Below, piece after piece: positions 18,403 to 27,778 of a DNA stretch of 36,567 nt. A program made the translations under genes and the position numbers. The stretch lies in NCBI RefSeq assembly GCF_000988165.1, contig NW_020169337.1, positions 1 through 36,567 on the forward strand, given 5' to 3'. How positions within the stretch are numbered: position 1 is the first letter of the stretch; every line of letters begins with the position of its first letter. The notes under the pieces were generated by a model, which was not told where the DNA came from, searched no databases, and saw only the letters and a program-made list of their open reading frames with translations. Origin of the DNA: Vairimorpha ceranae. Taxonomy: Eukaryota; Microsporidia; Nosematidae.

Positions 18403-19131
18403 TTATAGTTCTTTATCATCCTCTCGCTGTAGATTTTCATATATAGTATTATTTACATCGACTGTATTCTCAATATTTACATCGGTGTTATGATAATAAT
18501 TGTAATAATTTCCATATCTATAATATTGATAATCCATCATATCTGTTTCATTAGTATTTTTAATTTGTGTAATACAGCTATCACATATTTGCGTAGTTCC
18601 TCCTTTTAATTCTGTAATTAAATACGGGGTATTGCAACTGACACACAAAGTCTTTTCATATCCACCTTTAAGCGCCTTTGTTTTACCGCTAGATGTAATA
18701 GTGTAGGGACGTGCACGACCATGAAGTTTTTGATATAATCCGCACGCATTACATAAAAGAGACTTCCCGTTTTCTCCTCGCCTCCAAGATGGTGTACTAG
18801 TAGTTGAACAATTCGAACACACTCTTTGTTTAGCTTTTCTTTTCAGCTCTCTATGCACCTTCTGATATGGTGGATAATCATACTGATAGCCTTTTTTATA
18901 AAACCTATCATCATAAGTATATCCGCCTTCATAAGTGGGATGAGGATCATAATACCTATCATCATTATACATTTTATAATTATATCCATTTCTTTCATAC
19001 TCATAAAACTCATTCATATCATCAAAATTATTGTATCTTTGATTATTAGAATCTTCTGTCTTCATATATGTATAATAGTCTATATTATCAGTATACTTTT
19101 TTTCCTTATTTTTTTCTTTATCTTTTGTCAT
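18403..19131 (-). CDS. GATA zinc-finger transcription factor
   Basis: A 242-aa protein. Residues 1-95 are Tyr-, Asp- and Asn-rich low complexity (15 or more Tyr), probably disordered. A GATA finger occupies 105-130 with C105, C108, C127, C130 (CX2CX18CX2C) and the conserved TSTPSWRRG and [17 protein letters not shown], so it should bind GATA-type sites. A second Cys set, C163, C166, C183, C186 (CX2CX16CX2C), follows at once but lacks the Trp-Arg contacts; it may be a degenerate second finger for protein contacts. The C-terminal tail is again Tyr- and Asn-rich. No CCC precedes the ATG. Fungal GATA factors regulate nitrogen or iron genes; the target here is unknown. Confidence 0.92.
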   Translation of the reverse strand: MTKDKEKNKEKKYTDNIDYYTYMKTEDSNNQRYNNFDDMNEFYEYERNGYNYKMYNDDRYYDPHPTYEGGYTYDDRFYKKGYQYDYPPYQKVHRELKRKAKQRVCSNCSTTSTPSWRRGENGKSLLCNACGLYQKLHGRARPYTITSSGKTKALKGGYEKTLCVSCNTPYLITELKGGTTQICDSCITQIKNTNETDMMDYQYYRYGNYYNYYHNTDVNIENTVDVNNTIYENLQREDDKEL

Positions 19132-19310
19132 GATATATTTACTCTGATATTTTGTAAAAATGATTAAATACTTAAAATTTAATTAAGTTTACTAGTAAAC
19201 AGAAAATACAAATAGAAGCACTTTTTGTTTACTAACAAACAAAAAGAATATTTTAAATATTTTTACTATTTAAAAGGCGTGACGTATATTTTAGAAAAAT
19301 CAATTTTTTT

Positions 19311-19427
19311 AATTTACTATCTCAATAATTTGTAAAAATTTAATTAAAAATTTATCAGAAATCTAGAAGCATAAAAGTAATAAATCACGATTTTATTAAT
19401 TTTTACAAATTATTGAGATAGTAAATT
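19311..19427. repeat. Perfect 30-bp inverted repeat, 57-nt loop
   Basis: The arm 19311-19340 (starting AATTTACTATCTCAATAATT) is the exact reverse complement of 19398-19427. The loop contains no ORF. This could be a MITE-type element, a long RNA hairpin or a recent inverted duplication. The rest of 19132-20568 is AT-rich spacer without a supported gene. Confidence 0.95.
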
Positions 19428-20568
19428 AAATATAAACAAAAATAAACAAGTAGTCTTGTTATGATATTTTATACATGTAACTTAGTAATATACATAAATA
19501 TTTTAATGTATCAAAATATAAGAAAAAATTATATATAAAGATATTTTATAAAACTTTTTGTTTTTGTAACTTAAAGTTTAAAATTAACAGATGTTAAATT
19601 AATAAATTTTGTACAATTTTAAAAGTTTACCAAAAAATACATTGTAGTTTTTAGAATAATAAATTATGCTTAATAAAATTAGCATAAAGATCATTATGTG
19701 TCATAACAATTGTGAAATTTATTCTAGAAAATTTTATAAAGTGAAATTTGATTTTAATTTTGGTAAAAATATTTTGATTTTTTATTTATTTAAACATTGT
19801 CTTTTATTTAATGAAAGTTGATTTTTTAACCATTAATTTAAAACATTGTTTTACACAAAATTTAAATTTTATTTTTAAAATACCTCCTAAAAATAATAAT
19901 TGTATTTTAATAGCCTTCAATTTTATTTAAAAAAGGTTTATTAAAATAAAAATTGATTTTTATCATCCCTTACATTTTTAAAAAATAAGAAAGTTTTAGA
20001 TGTTAGAAATATTTAAGGTAAAAGTACTTGGAATATCACATAACATAGAAAAATTTATAATATTTTTTAATGTACAAAGTATATTTTAAGCATTTAATTG
20101 TTTTATAAGATGAATATTCTTAGAATAATATGATATTTTTACAATTTTTAATGTCAAAGTTTCAAAAGCCTGTACATTTTACAATCATGCGAAATTAGCT
20201 TAGAAATCTGTATATTTAGTAAAAAAAATAATAAATTTTTATAATTTATAAGTGTTTTAAGAACTGTGATGCAAATATAAAGCACATTTTATTATGTTTC
20301 AAGAGTGTAAAAATGTCATTATCATATTCACTAAGAGATAATAAGAATTAGAATACTTTCAATGTATCAAATTTATTTATGTTTTTATCTAACACAGAAA
20401 TAACTAAAAAGATATAAGCATGTTAAATGAAAAATATTTTAAAACGTAACATATAAAATATGATCTAGAAACATATTTTGTATAATTTTATAATTAAAAT
20501 ATAACTAATTTTTTTAAAACTTTTCAAATTTTTTTGTATTTTACATCCTCACTTCTGTACCCTTTTTT

Positions 20569-21066
20569 ATGCAAAATGTTATTGAAAAAGAATTAGAAAA
20601 AAATGAATTTAAATCAGAAGAAGATTTAAGTATTTTTATTAATAGAATTAGACATCTTATAAGTGAATATGAACAAGATTTATATGATAAGGGAACATAT
20701 ACAAGACAGAATCAATTATTAGTAAAAACTTGGAGATAAAAGTTATATAATTTATTCCAGAAGAGGGACTCTTTTGTTGCACAAAGTGATATTCCTGATG
20801 TGCTTGAATCAACTGTAAATATTCTTAATAGACAAATAAAAAAGATTGACAGTAACACAGCCTTGTTAAACAAAGGAACTGTAAAACTTATGGGATTAGA
20901 ATATACTAATACAGACATAGATAAAGAATTGGTACAAACAAGAAATAAAATAATAGAAGCTAAAAATATTGAGAAAAGGGAAGTGTATTTAATGTACTTT
21001 GCTTTTTATATCTTTTTAGGAGTATGCTTAACTTTATTACTTGATAAATTTTTATTTAGATTTTAA
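20569..21066 (+). CDS. Tail-anchored SNARE-like protein (Sec20-like), intron or stop
   Basis: The ATG at 20569 follows ACCCTTTTTT, a good start signal, but an in-frame TAA at 20737-20739 splits the gene. The same frame continues without further stop to 21066, and the downstream part has no ATG near its beginning. Removing 20722-20760 (GTAAAA...TTCCAG, 39 nt) joins the two parts in phase and gives 152 aa. The protein has charged helices, then ILNRQIKKIDSNTALLNKG, a helix TDIDKELVQTRNKIIEAKN and one C-terminal membrane segment (MYFAFYIFLGVCLTLLL). That order fits the Sec20/BNIP1 family of ER SNAREs. The alternative is a pseudogene or a sequencing error at the TAA. Splicing is plausible because a spliceosomal Cef1 gene lies at 30130. 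Confidence 0.75.
20722..20760 (+). other. Candidate 39-nt spliceosomal intron
   Basis: It starts GTAAAA and ends TTCCAG. Its length is in the range of short microsporidian introns, it contains the only in-frame stop of the gene, and it sits between two complete codons. Against it: the donor differs from the usual GTAAGT and no textbook branch site is obvious. Confidence 0.5.
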
Positions 21067-21128
21067 AAAGTATAGATTATGTATTTTGAACTACTTAATA
21101 AATTTTATTACATTTATTTCCCCTACTA

Positions 21129-21371
21129 ATGTTTTTAGATAAAATAAAAAAGCTACTTGAACATTCACGATTTACAACATGTGAAATTCAGAAAAACTTT
21201 TTACCACGTCGTATAGGATTAGGATATAATTTTAAATATGAAAATGTTGAAATAGATCTTGTAAAAGAACTTAAAAAAAAGCAGAGGAAAAATAGTAAAA
21301 GAATGAAAATTGTTAGTGATGGAAGTGAATCAGATGAGGAGATAATAAGTAAATCAAAAATGGTAAAGTAA
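21129..21371 (+). CDS. Small basic protein (80 aa)
   Basis: An 80-aa protein with CCCC seven bases before the ATG. The first half is a helix followed by FLPRRIGLGYNFKYENVEID. The second half is highly charged, first basic (KELKKKQRKNSKRMK) and then acidic (SDGSESDEE), ending in a serine-rich tail with possible CK2 sites. Such tails are common in nucleolar proteins. I recognise no family. It starts 62 bp after the SNARE-like gene on the same strand. Confidence 0.7.
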   Translation: MFLDKIKKLLEHSRFTTCEIQKNFLPRRIGLGYNFKYENVEIDLVKELKKKQRKNSKRMKIVSDGSESDEEIISKSKMVK

Positions 21372-21390
21372 ATATTAAAATTTTATAAAT

Positions 21391-21585
21391 AACATTAGCA
21401 TGCACTGTCTTGTTGTATATTATTTTTTATGTAGAAAATTTCGACATTTTAATTATAAAGTAACACTAGCATGCACAGTCTTGTTGTATATTATTTTTTA
21501 TATAGAAAATTTCGACATTTTAATTATAAAGTAACACTAGCATGTGATATCTTGTTCAACATTGTTTTTTTAAATAGAAATAAAA
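21391..21585. repeat. 71-bp tandem repeat, two full and one partial copy
   Basis: Copies begin at 21391, 21462 and 21533 and share AACACTAGCATGCACWGTC and AGAAAATTTCGACATTTTAA. The first two are nearly identical; the third diverges after about 10 bp. It lies in the spacer 21372-22223, which holds no supported gene. Confidence 0.92.
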
Positions 21586-22034
21586 TTTAATAATGAAAAT
21601 TTAAGTTAATTAAAAATTTTACATATCAAATTATTCATAAAATTAAACATCTCATATCATTTTATACTAATGATTCAAAGTGTCATAATATTGTGTTTTT
21701 TCACAATGTGTCATTGTTTTTAATTTAAGTGGGCTTTGACAGTTGACATTTATTAAAAATAAAATATAAATATGATGCATTACAAGGGCAATAAATTATG
21801 CAGCATAAAGATAAAATAGTATTAAATTGTAGAGCAGCATTTTGACAAAGGACAAGGCACATACTTTTTTAGCAATTTTATACTTTAAAGTAAAAATGGT
21901 TCTTGCGTTACATTGATATGCATTTCTTGTGTCACATTAATGTGTATTCCTTATATAACATATATATGCATTCATAATATTAATGTGTACTACTACTTTA
22001 CATATTATTATCGCTTTATTGAGAAAAATAAAAC

Positions 22035-22080
22035 TACAAATTTTAAAAAAGAAGGGTTAAAAAATAAATAAATATTTAGA
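22035..22080 (-). repeat. Inverted fragment of the left-end repeat core
   Basis: Read on the minus strand it matches the end part of the core at 171-282 (ATTTATTTATTTTTTAACCC, then TTCTTTTTTAAAATTTG). It lacks the palindrome, hairpin and TATA-like tract. Confidence 0.75.
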
Positions 22081-22223
22081 TGTAAACTTTCTACAAATCT
22101 TGAAGATTGTTATAATAAGTATTCTTTTATATAATTGTATCTATACAATATTTAATAATGTTTATATTATTTAGTTGTTGATTTTTAATCTTTAAATTTT
22201 TTATTTACCTCGTGACCCTTGAA

Positions 22224-23726
22224 ATGAAATATTTAGAATTAAGTGTATGGATTGTAATAGTCATTCTTAGCATTAAAAATGCAAATATAGATTTAGATAT
22301 GAAGGTGATTGATAGTTATAAACATAACACATTTGTATTATTTAATAATCCTCCTTTTAATGGATTATTTGATTTCTTTTTATATGAGGTGATTCCCGTA
22401 CACTTTTCTAATTATGCTATTTATATTTTAAAATGTTTATTACTTCTTAACAATAACTTTTCAACAATTTTGTCATGTCTGATTTTCTCACTGCCAGATT
22501 TCAAACCGCCCTGTGCTACGATCTTCTCAATTTATGCACTTTTTAATGATAATATTTTTTATAGATCTATTTTTATAAGCTTATCTCTTGTATCTGATTT
22601 ATCTTCAGTATTTCTTATTATCATTTTAATTGTACAGATTACTTATAATACTTATTTATTTTTAATAGATAATAAAAAATCTGTTATTAATACATTAGTT
22701 AAGTACTTTATTAATATATTTTTTATATTAAGTACAGTAATATGTACTTATTTACTAATATTTTATATAGATTATAATATTAGATACAATATTTATGACT
22801 ATAATGATCTATCTCTTGGATTTTCTGGAAGTTTTAATAATCCTAATCTACAGCCTACACATGAATATATAACTCATGGTTCCTTAATTTCAATAATAAA
22901 CATGTATCATAAATGTTATTTAGGTAGTCAAGGTAAAGACAGTGTATTGGGTAATAGAAGAAGTCAGGATAATAATGTATGGCGTATATTAAAAACAGAG
23001 GGAGAAGGTGATATACAGAATAATGATTTAGTTAGACTTGTAAATATGAAATTACAAACAGTTCTTTCACTTAATAATGTAAATAATACTGATAAGTTTT
23101 TTAATGTAGAACTATCAGACAGAGATAAAGTGTTACAGTCAAAAAATGATATATTTAGAGTTGTGTGTGATAAAAAATTAAAAGCAAGGCAGAATGCCTT
23201 TCAACTCGTTAATGTTAATACTGGATTGTATCTAGGAATGAGGAAAATAAATCAGAATAAACAAGATGAATTAAATGTGTATGCTAGTATTTACAGCAAT
23301 AATAAGCACAGGCTGTGGTATATTTCTGATAATGAAAGAAATGACGATACTACTAAAATAATGTTAAATTATCCTAAAATTTCATTAATTCAAAAAATTA
23401 TAGAACATACAAGACATATTATTAATAATGTACTTATAGAAGATAATATACATTCTAGATTATTCTTATTATTAGTACCTATTATCTCTCTATATATAAT
23501 AATTAGTAAAATATTAAAAAATAGAGGATATAAAAGTAAGAATGTTAGTTCTTTACTTATAACATTTTTTGTAAATACAGTATTATTAAGATTTATATAT
23601 TGTGGAGACAGAAATGTATTAATGGTAAACCAAGTAATTGTAAATTATCTTTTTATAAAAGAAGTACATAAATTTTCAGTATATGTATATTTATTAATAA
23701 GTTTAGTATTTTTAATTCACCGCTAA
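22224..23726 (+). CDS. Shrunken protein O-mannosyltransferase-like protein
   Basis: The frame opens at a GTG (22212), but CCCTTGAA directly precedes the ATG at 22224, giving 500 aa. The protein is membrane-bound, with several spans in residues 5-185 and three more after about 410. After the first block comes the PMT landmark order: SLGFSGSF (PMT-type MSPAFQ), then EYITHGSLISIIN (yGSxVtIrN), YLGSQ (yLHSH) and DNNVWRIL (DsNNxW), the start of a MIR beta-trefoil extending to about 375 and ending HRLWYIS. PMTs transfer mannose from dolichyl-phosphate to Ser/Thr in the ER. Here the first luminal loop is very short, and NNPPFNGLFDF stands where active enzymes have an HPPLGK-type motif; no Asp-Glu pair is seen in it. 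Normal PMTs exceed 680 aa. It is likely inactive or altered. Confidence 0.85.
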   Translation: MKYLELSVWIVIVILSIKNANIDLDMKVIDSYKHNTFVLFNNPPFNGLFDFFLYEVIPVHFSNYAIYILKCLLLLNNNFSTILSCLIFSLPDFKPPCATIFSIYALFNDNIFYRSIFISLSLVSDLSSVFLIIILIVQITYNTYLFLIDNKKSVINTLVKYFINIFFILSTVICTYLLIFYIDYNIRYNIYDYNDLSLGFSGSFNNPNLQPTHEYITHGSLISIINMYHKCYLGSQGKDSVLGNRRSQDNNVWRILKTEGEGDIQNNDLVRLVNMKLQTVLSLNNVNNTDKFFNVELSDRDKVLQSKNDIFRVVCDKKLKARQNAFQLVNVNTGLYLGMRKINQNKQDELNVYASIYSNNKHRLWYISDNERNDDTTKIMLNYPKISLIQKIIEHTRHIINNVLIEDNIHSRLFLLLVPIISLYIIISKILKNRGYKSKNVSSLLITFFVNTVLLRFIYCGDRNVLMVNQVIVNYLFIKEVHKFSVYVYLLISLVFLIHR

Positions 23727-23910
23727 ATTTAAATAAACTTTATTGTCTTAATAATTGTTAGAGTAAATCAAGAGTTTATAAATCATTTAAGTATAGGCAT
23801 ATCGAATCCATCTTGAAATGTCATGAAATTTTACAAATGTGTTTCTTTTATTTTTATAAGTAAAAGTATTTATAATGTTCTAAATCACTTTTTAGCAATA
23901 AAAAAATCTA

Positions 23911-24065
23911 ATGGTATTTAAATCTTTTTGTAAAATAAAATGGTATTTAAATCTTTTTGTAAAAAATTAACTGGTAGTTAAATCTTTTTGTAAAATAAAA
24001 TGGTAGTTAAATCTTTTTGTATTAAAAATAAAATGGTAGTTAAATCTTTTTGTATTAAAAATAAA
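23911..24065. repeat. Five-copy tandem repeat, 30-33 bp
   Basis: Five units of TGGTAKTTAAATCTTTTTGT begin near 23911, 23941, 23972, 24001 and 24034, separated by short A-rich spacers. The first two units have TATT and the last three TAGT at the variable site. Confidence 0.92.
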
Positions 24066-24102
24066 ACATTTAAAAAATAAAAATAACTCTTTGTAAATAT
24101 AA

Positions 24103-24273
24103 TTATAATTCTTTATTCCAATTCCTTGTTTTACTAAGTTGGTCTTTTAATTTATCAAAATCATCTCCTTTTAATGGATAAATATCATTTTCAAATAAAT
24201 CTGAGCATTCAGATATGGTGTCATCACTGGAACTAAATTCATTAACTTCTGAGAAAAAAGATCTATCTGCCAT
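24103..24273 (-). CDS. Small acidic protein, 56 aa
   Basis: A 56-aa minus-strand ORF starting MADRSFFSEV, whose ATG follows TGCCCTTTG, the normal start signal. It is acidic and Ser-rich at first (SSSDDTISECSDLFEND), then GDDFDKLKDQLSKTRNW. There is no membrane segment. The shape, acidic with a short helix at the end, recalls small regulatory subunits, but the Trp pattern of Sem1/DSS1 is missing, so I do not call it that. It is divergent from the J-protein gene. Confidence 0.6.
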   Translation of the reverse strand: MADRSFFSEVNEFSSSDDTISECSDLFENDIYPLKGDDFDKLKDQLSKTRNWNKEL

Positions 24274-24358
24274 CAAAGGGCAGAAAATAAGAAAATTTTA
24301 AAAAGACAATGCCACGATTTATAAAGTTAGACATACCATAGGTTTATTTATAAAATAA

Positions 24359-24391
24359 ATATATATAAAAAGTTTGAATCTGAATATTTTT
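24359..24391 (+). promoter_or_regulatory. TATA module shared with left-end repeat cores
   Basis: AATATATATAAAAAGTTTG followed by AATCTGAATATTT is nearly identical to the middle of the repeat cores at 171-975. Here it stands about 60 bp before the ATG of a real gene (24449), in the position expected of a TATA-type promoter. Confidence 0.55.
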
Positions 24392-24448
24392 GACTATAAG
24401 GCATCTGTACTCAATATATAACATAACATTTCAATTAAGTACCCTTTA

Positions 24449-25369
24449 ATGAGTTTGTACGATATTTTAAATGTTCATAAAAATTCTAGTAAAATTGAAA
24501 TAGAAAAAGCTTACAAAAATAGAGCAAAAAAGGTGCATCCTATTGTTAGCAGAAAAGGAGATAAAGAATTTGTAGAGCTAAATAAAGCCTATAATATTCT
24601 TAAAGATCCTTATAAAAAGGACTTTTATGATATGATGGGAGATAATGTAATTGATCACTTAGACAGGGAAAAGGAATCTTATGTAATGGTAAGAGTTTTT
24701 GATAGAATTAACATTACTTGTTATCTGTTATTTTTTATAGGACTGGTTTCAAATGTATTACTAATTCCTATTGGTTTATTTATCGATCTTGTATATTTAA
24801 ATCTATATATTTTTATAGGACTTCTTATTTTCTTAGTAATTCCAATTATAAGAAATATTTTTAGAGTTGATTTTTTAACCTACAGGCAAATATTCCATTT
24901 AAGTTTAAGATATGCAATACTGGCCTGTCTGGTGAACACAAATTCAAAATTAATTTTTACGGGAATGGTGGTAGTAGACATATTGAATATATTAACAATG
25001 CAGAATTGTTTGTCTTTGATTGGTGTTATTGGTTTTTATATTTCATTTCTTATTAACTTGTCTTGCTTGATTTTAATAAAGGCTATTGACAACAGGCGCA
25101 TATCATCCGTGCTTGTTTATGCAATTTTACATTTTTATTTATATTTCAATCAGATACGTATGCTAAAGACAGGATTTATTGTGTTTTTATTTCTATATTT
25201 TTTACCGATAATATTTATTTCATTTGAAATTTATAATAAGTTGGTTTTTATACCTTTAGGATTATTAATATTTGGTTTTGTTCTCGCTTGTATAATATTT
25301 ATCAAATTTATAAAACTAAATATGCCAAAGTTAAATCTTAATACTAAAAGTTTGGAATCATTAGTGTAA
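24449..25369 (+). CDS. Membrane J-domain protein with HPI in place of HPD
   Basis: A 306-aa protein. Residues 2-65 form a clear J-domain (LYDILNVHKNSSKIEIEKAY, then NKAYNILKDPYKKDFYD). The tripeptide that stimulates Hsp70 ATPase, HPD in active J-proteins, reads HPI here (H30-P31-I32). Residues 85-290 contain about seven hydrophobic spans, so this is a multi-pass membrane protein with the J-domain at its N-terminal end. CCCTTTA directly precedes the ATG. A change of the Asp abolishes Hsp70 stimulation in well-studied J-proteins, so this one is probably a J-like protein with another role. I do not recognise the membrane part. Confidence 0.88.
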   Translation: MSLYDILNVHKNSSKIEIEKAYKNRAKKVHPIVSRKGDKEFVELNKAYNILKDPYKKDFYDMMGDNVIDHLDREKESYVMVRVFDRINITCYLLFFIGLVSNVLLIPIGLFIDLVYLNLYIFIGLLIFLVIPIIRNIFRVDFLTYRQIFHLSLRYAILACLVNTNSKLIFTGMVVVDILNILTMQNCLSLIGVIGFYISFLINLSCLILIKAIDNRRISSVLVYAILHFYLYFNQIRMLKTGFIVFLFLYFLPIIFISFEIYNKLVFIPLGLLIFGFVLACIIFIKFIKLNMPKLNLNTKSLESLV

Positions 25370-26071
25370 TTAATGAATCTATCTTACTAATTTTTATTTC
25401 AATAATATTTTATGATATTTATTTCTACGAATTTATTTATAATAAATTTGCATAAAATTAATAACTTTGTTTACTAAATTTATTTTTTAATATATGCATA
25501 TATACTTGTAAATTAACATTTAAGGGAAATTACAAATAATGATTGTTTGATATAGTTATATTATAAATAAATATAAATTATATTAAAATTGTTAAAGTGT
25601 TAAGGGTCACTAAATGTTGTAAATGTGCATCTAAATTAAAAATACAACTGATAAATTTTTATTAAGCATTATATTAAATTATATATCTTTGTACTTAAAT
25701 AAAATATTTATTCATTTTTATAAAATATAGATATTTCATAAATAATTATTCTTTAACTCGTTCTGTTAAATTTGAATATGGAATGAATAAAAACAATAAA
25801 TTATAAAATAAGTTTACTTAATGTCAGAATTTAAAGATAACATGACCTTGATATAACTCAATTAAAATATTTAAATAGTTTCAAAACAATAAACTTAATA
25901 CAAATTATGATCTTTTATAAAAATAAAACTTAACAACAAATAGATGATACACTTAATATTTTTGTATGTTTGATATTTTATAGTTTAATGCCTAAAAATG
26001 TTATATACATTCTACGTTAGTATTTTTATTAACTGTAAACATTAAATTTTTGTTTGACATCCCCAAAAATT
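25370..26071. other. Gene-free AT-rich spacer
   Basis: 700 bp of very AT-rich DNA. I see no ORF with a start signal, no tandem repeat and no strong hairpin, apart from a small AT-only palindrome near 25435 (TTTATTTATAATAAA). Confidence 0.6.
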
Positions 26072-26386
26072 ATGCGCCAAAAAACCACTCAAAAATATAA
26101 AAAAAGATGTAAACGAAGAATTGTTGTTAATAGATTAAAAAAAGAAGGCGTATTAGGACTAGATCAAATACAAAATAATATTAAAAATAATATCAAACCA
26201 GAAAATTTAGATGAAGTGCCTAGTAATGGAAAATTTTACTGTATGGAATGTGATAGATTTTTTATTTCGGAAAATTCGTTAGCTTCACATCTTAAGACAA
26301 AAGTACATAAAAAAAGGATAAAAGAACTTAAAGATGTCATTCACACACAAAGACATGCAGAAATGGCTGCTGGTTTATTTAATTAA
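26072..26386 (+). CDS. BUD20: Bud20/ZNF593-type pre-60S zinc-finger protein
   Basis: The frame opens at a TTG (26054), but the first ATG at 26072 follows CATCCCCAAAAATT and gives 104 aa, with the family's usual MR start. A basic N-terminus is followed by the GLDQIQNNI segment and the single C2H2 finger (C57, C60, H73, H79) within GKFYCMECDRFFISENSLAS. The tail has HKKRIKELK and AEMAAG, matching the family. Bud20 is a shuttling factor that helps export the pre-60S ribosomal subunit from the nucleus. The last 12 bp overlap the 3' end of the convergent gene. Confidence 0.93.
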   Translation: MRQKTTQKYKKRCKRRIVVNRLKKEGVLGLDQIQNNIKNNIKPENLDEVPSNGKFYCMECDRFFISENSLASHLKTKVHKKRIKELKDVIHTQRHAEMAAGLFN

Positions 26387-27778
26387 ATTATTTTCTGTTT
26401 CTGAATGATCTTCTATATTTAAAATTTCTTTTTTATCTAACAAGTCTTCTGTGTTTAAATTGTTTTCGCTTTCATTTTTTGCTGTAATTTTTGTCTGATA
26501 AGGAAATAAAACACGACTGATATTATTTTTATTTTCTTTAAAATACATAATAATATCTTTTAGATATTCTGCTATAAAAATATGACCAACTCGTTTGCTA
26601 AGTTCTTTTAGAATTATTAAATAACTAATTTTATAAAAATATAATTTGTTATGAGATAAGTAAATTTGATATAACATGTCAAGTATACAAAGAAGTGTAC
26701 ATTCTCCATCGCATTCACCACCATCTTCTGTAGATAGCTCGTTATCTCCATTTTCGCTGCATTTTGTACATTCAGTGATATTGTATTCTAGCATTCCAAA
26801 AATAGCACGAATTTTTTTTTCATTTAAATTTACAACAATTTCTTGTTGACTTAAAATAAGTAAAACTTCATAACGCAAAAGATAATCCTTATCATCTAAA
26901 AATTTGCAAAGTTTTTTTAAAAAATTTCTATCCTTCATTTCTTTAGTGTCAGATAAATACATACGTGCCATCCGAATAAATGTGATTTTTTTATCATAGC
27001 AACCTTGTAAAACATCTTCGACATTTAAAATGTCTTTATAGTCATTTTTTTTAAAATTAATAACCCAATCCATTTCGTTTATGTCATATTCAATTAAGTT
27101 ATACAACGATGAATGTTCTAAACCTTCATAAATTTTGTTGTGTATAGTAAAACCTTGAACAAAAGGATTAAATGTTTTAAAGTTAATTATATTATTTTCA
27201 TTAAATATAATTTCAGAATCAAATTGTTTTCTATGAAGCTCATAAAAACAATCTTTATTCATTTTTGTATCTTTCTTATCAGAATTAAACGTACAAATAC
27301 GGTTCGCAAAAATAGTATTGTATATCTTACATGTTTTTGTATCAATAATACTGTTTAGTAGACTAAAAAATCCGCATTCATAAAGCAAACTAATTATACT
27401 TTCGTGCTTTAAAATAAACTTTTGGATAAAATCCAATATTGGATTGTAATTATCATAAATTTTTTCATATAATTTTTCTGTTATAAAAAATATAAATTTT
27501 TTTGTGTAAAATAAATCAGGAAAAATAATGTTATCAATGTTAAAAGTAAAAAAATCTAGTGCTTCATTAAATGATTCCTCACATCTGAGACACAATAAAA
27601 AGCCTTTTTCTAAAAATTTAGAATTATTAACAACGTAAAAAAGTGAAGAGTTTTCTGCTAAAATATTATTAATAGCTTCAAAAATATCTGAAAAGTCTTT
27701 TGTGACTTCTTGATTGTCTATTATAAGAGAATCTATAAGTGATAATAAGTAAACGTCTAAATCTGTTTCATTATTCAT
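26375..27778 (-). CDS. Hypothetical helical protein
   Basis: The frame extends to an ATG at 27835, but the signal ACCCTTA lies directly before the ATG at 27778, so I choose that one (467 aa, starting MNNETDLDVY). This also removes an apparent signal peptide. The protein is mostly helical, without membrane spans, in a pattern consistent with ARM/HEAT-type repeats (for example RYEVLLILSQQEIVVNLNEK). A Cys-rich acidic loop (CTKCSENGDNELSTEDGGEC) occurs at about residues 335-360, and the C-terminus is acidic and Asn-rich. I do not recognise the family. Its 3' end overlaps BUD20 by 12 bp. It lies downstream of RFC on the same strand. Confidence 0.85.
   Translation of the reverse strand: MNNETDLDVYLLSLIDSLIIDNQEVTKDFSDIFEAINNILAENSSLFYVVNNSKFLEKGFLLCLRCEESFNEALDFFTFNIDNIIFPDLFYTKKFIFFITEKLYEKIYDNYNPILDFIQKFILKHESIISLLYECGFFSLLNSIIDTKTCKIYNTIFANRICTFNSDKKDTKMNKDCFYELHRKQFDSEIIFNENNIINFKTFNPFVQGFTIHNKIYEGLEHSSLYNLIEYDINEMDWVINFKKNDYKDILNVEDVLQGCYDKKITFIRMARMYLSDTKEMKDRNFLKKLCKFLDDKDYLLRYEVLLILSQQEIVVNLNEKKIRAIFGMLEYNITECTKCSENGDNELSTEDGGECDGECTLLCILDMLYQIYLSHNKLYFYKISYLIILKELSKRVGHIFIAEYLKDIIMYFKENKNNISRVLFPYQTKITAKNESENNLNTEDLLDKKEILNIEDHSETENNLIK

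Noticed and set aside
20712..20918. Minus-strand frame over the SNARE-like gene
   Set aside because: Shadow; no start signal, and the plus-strand frame carries a proper CCC start and a tail anchor.
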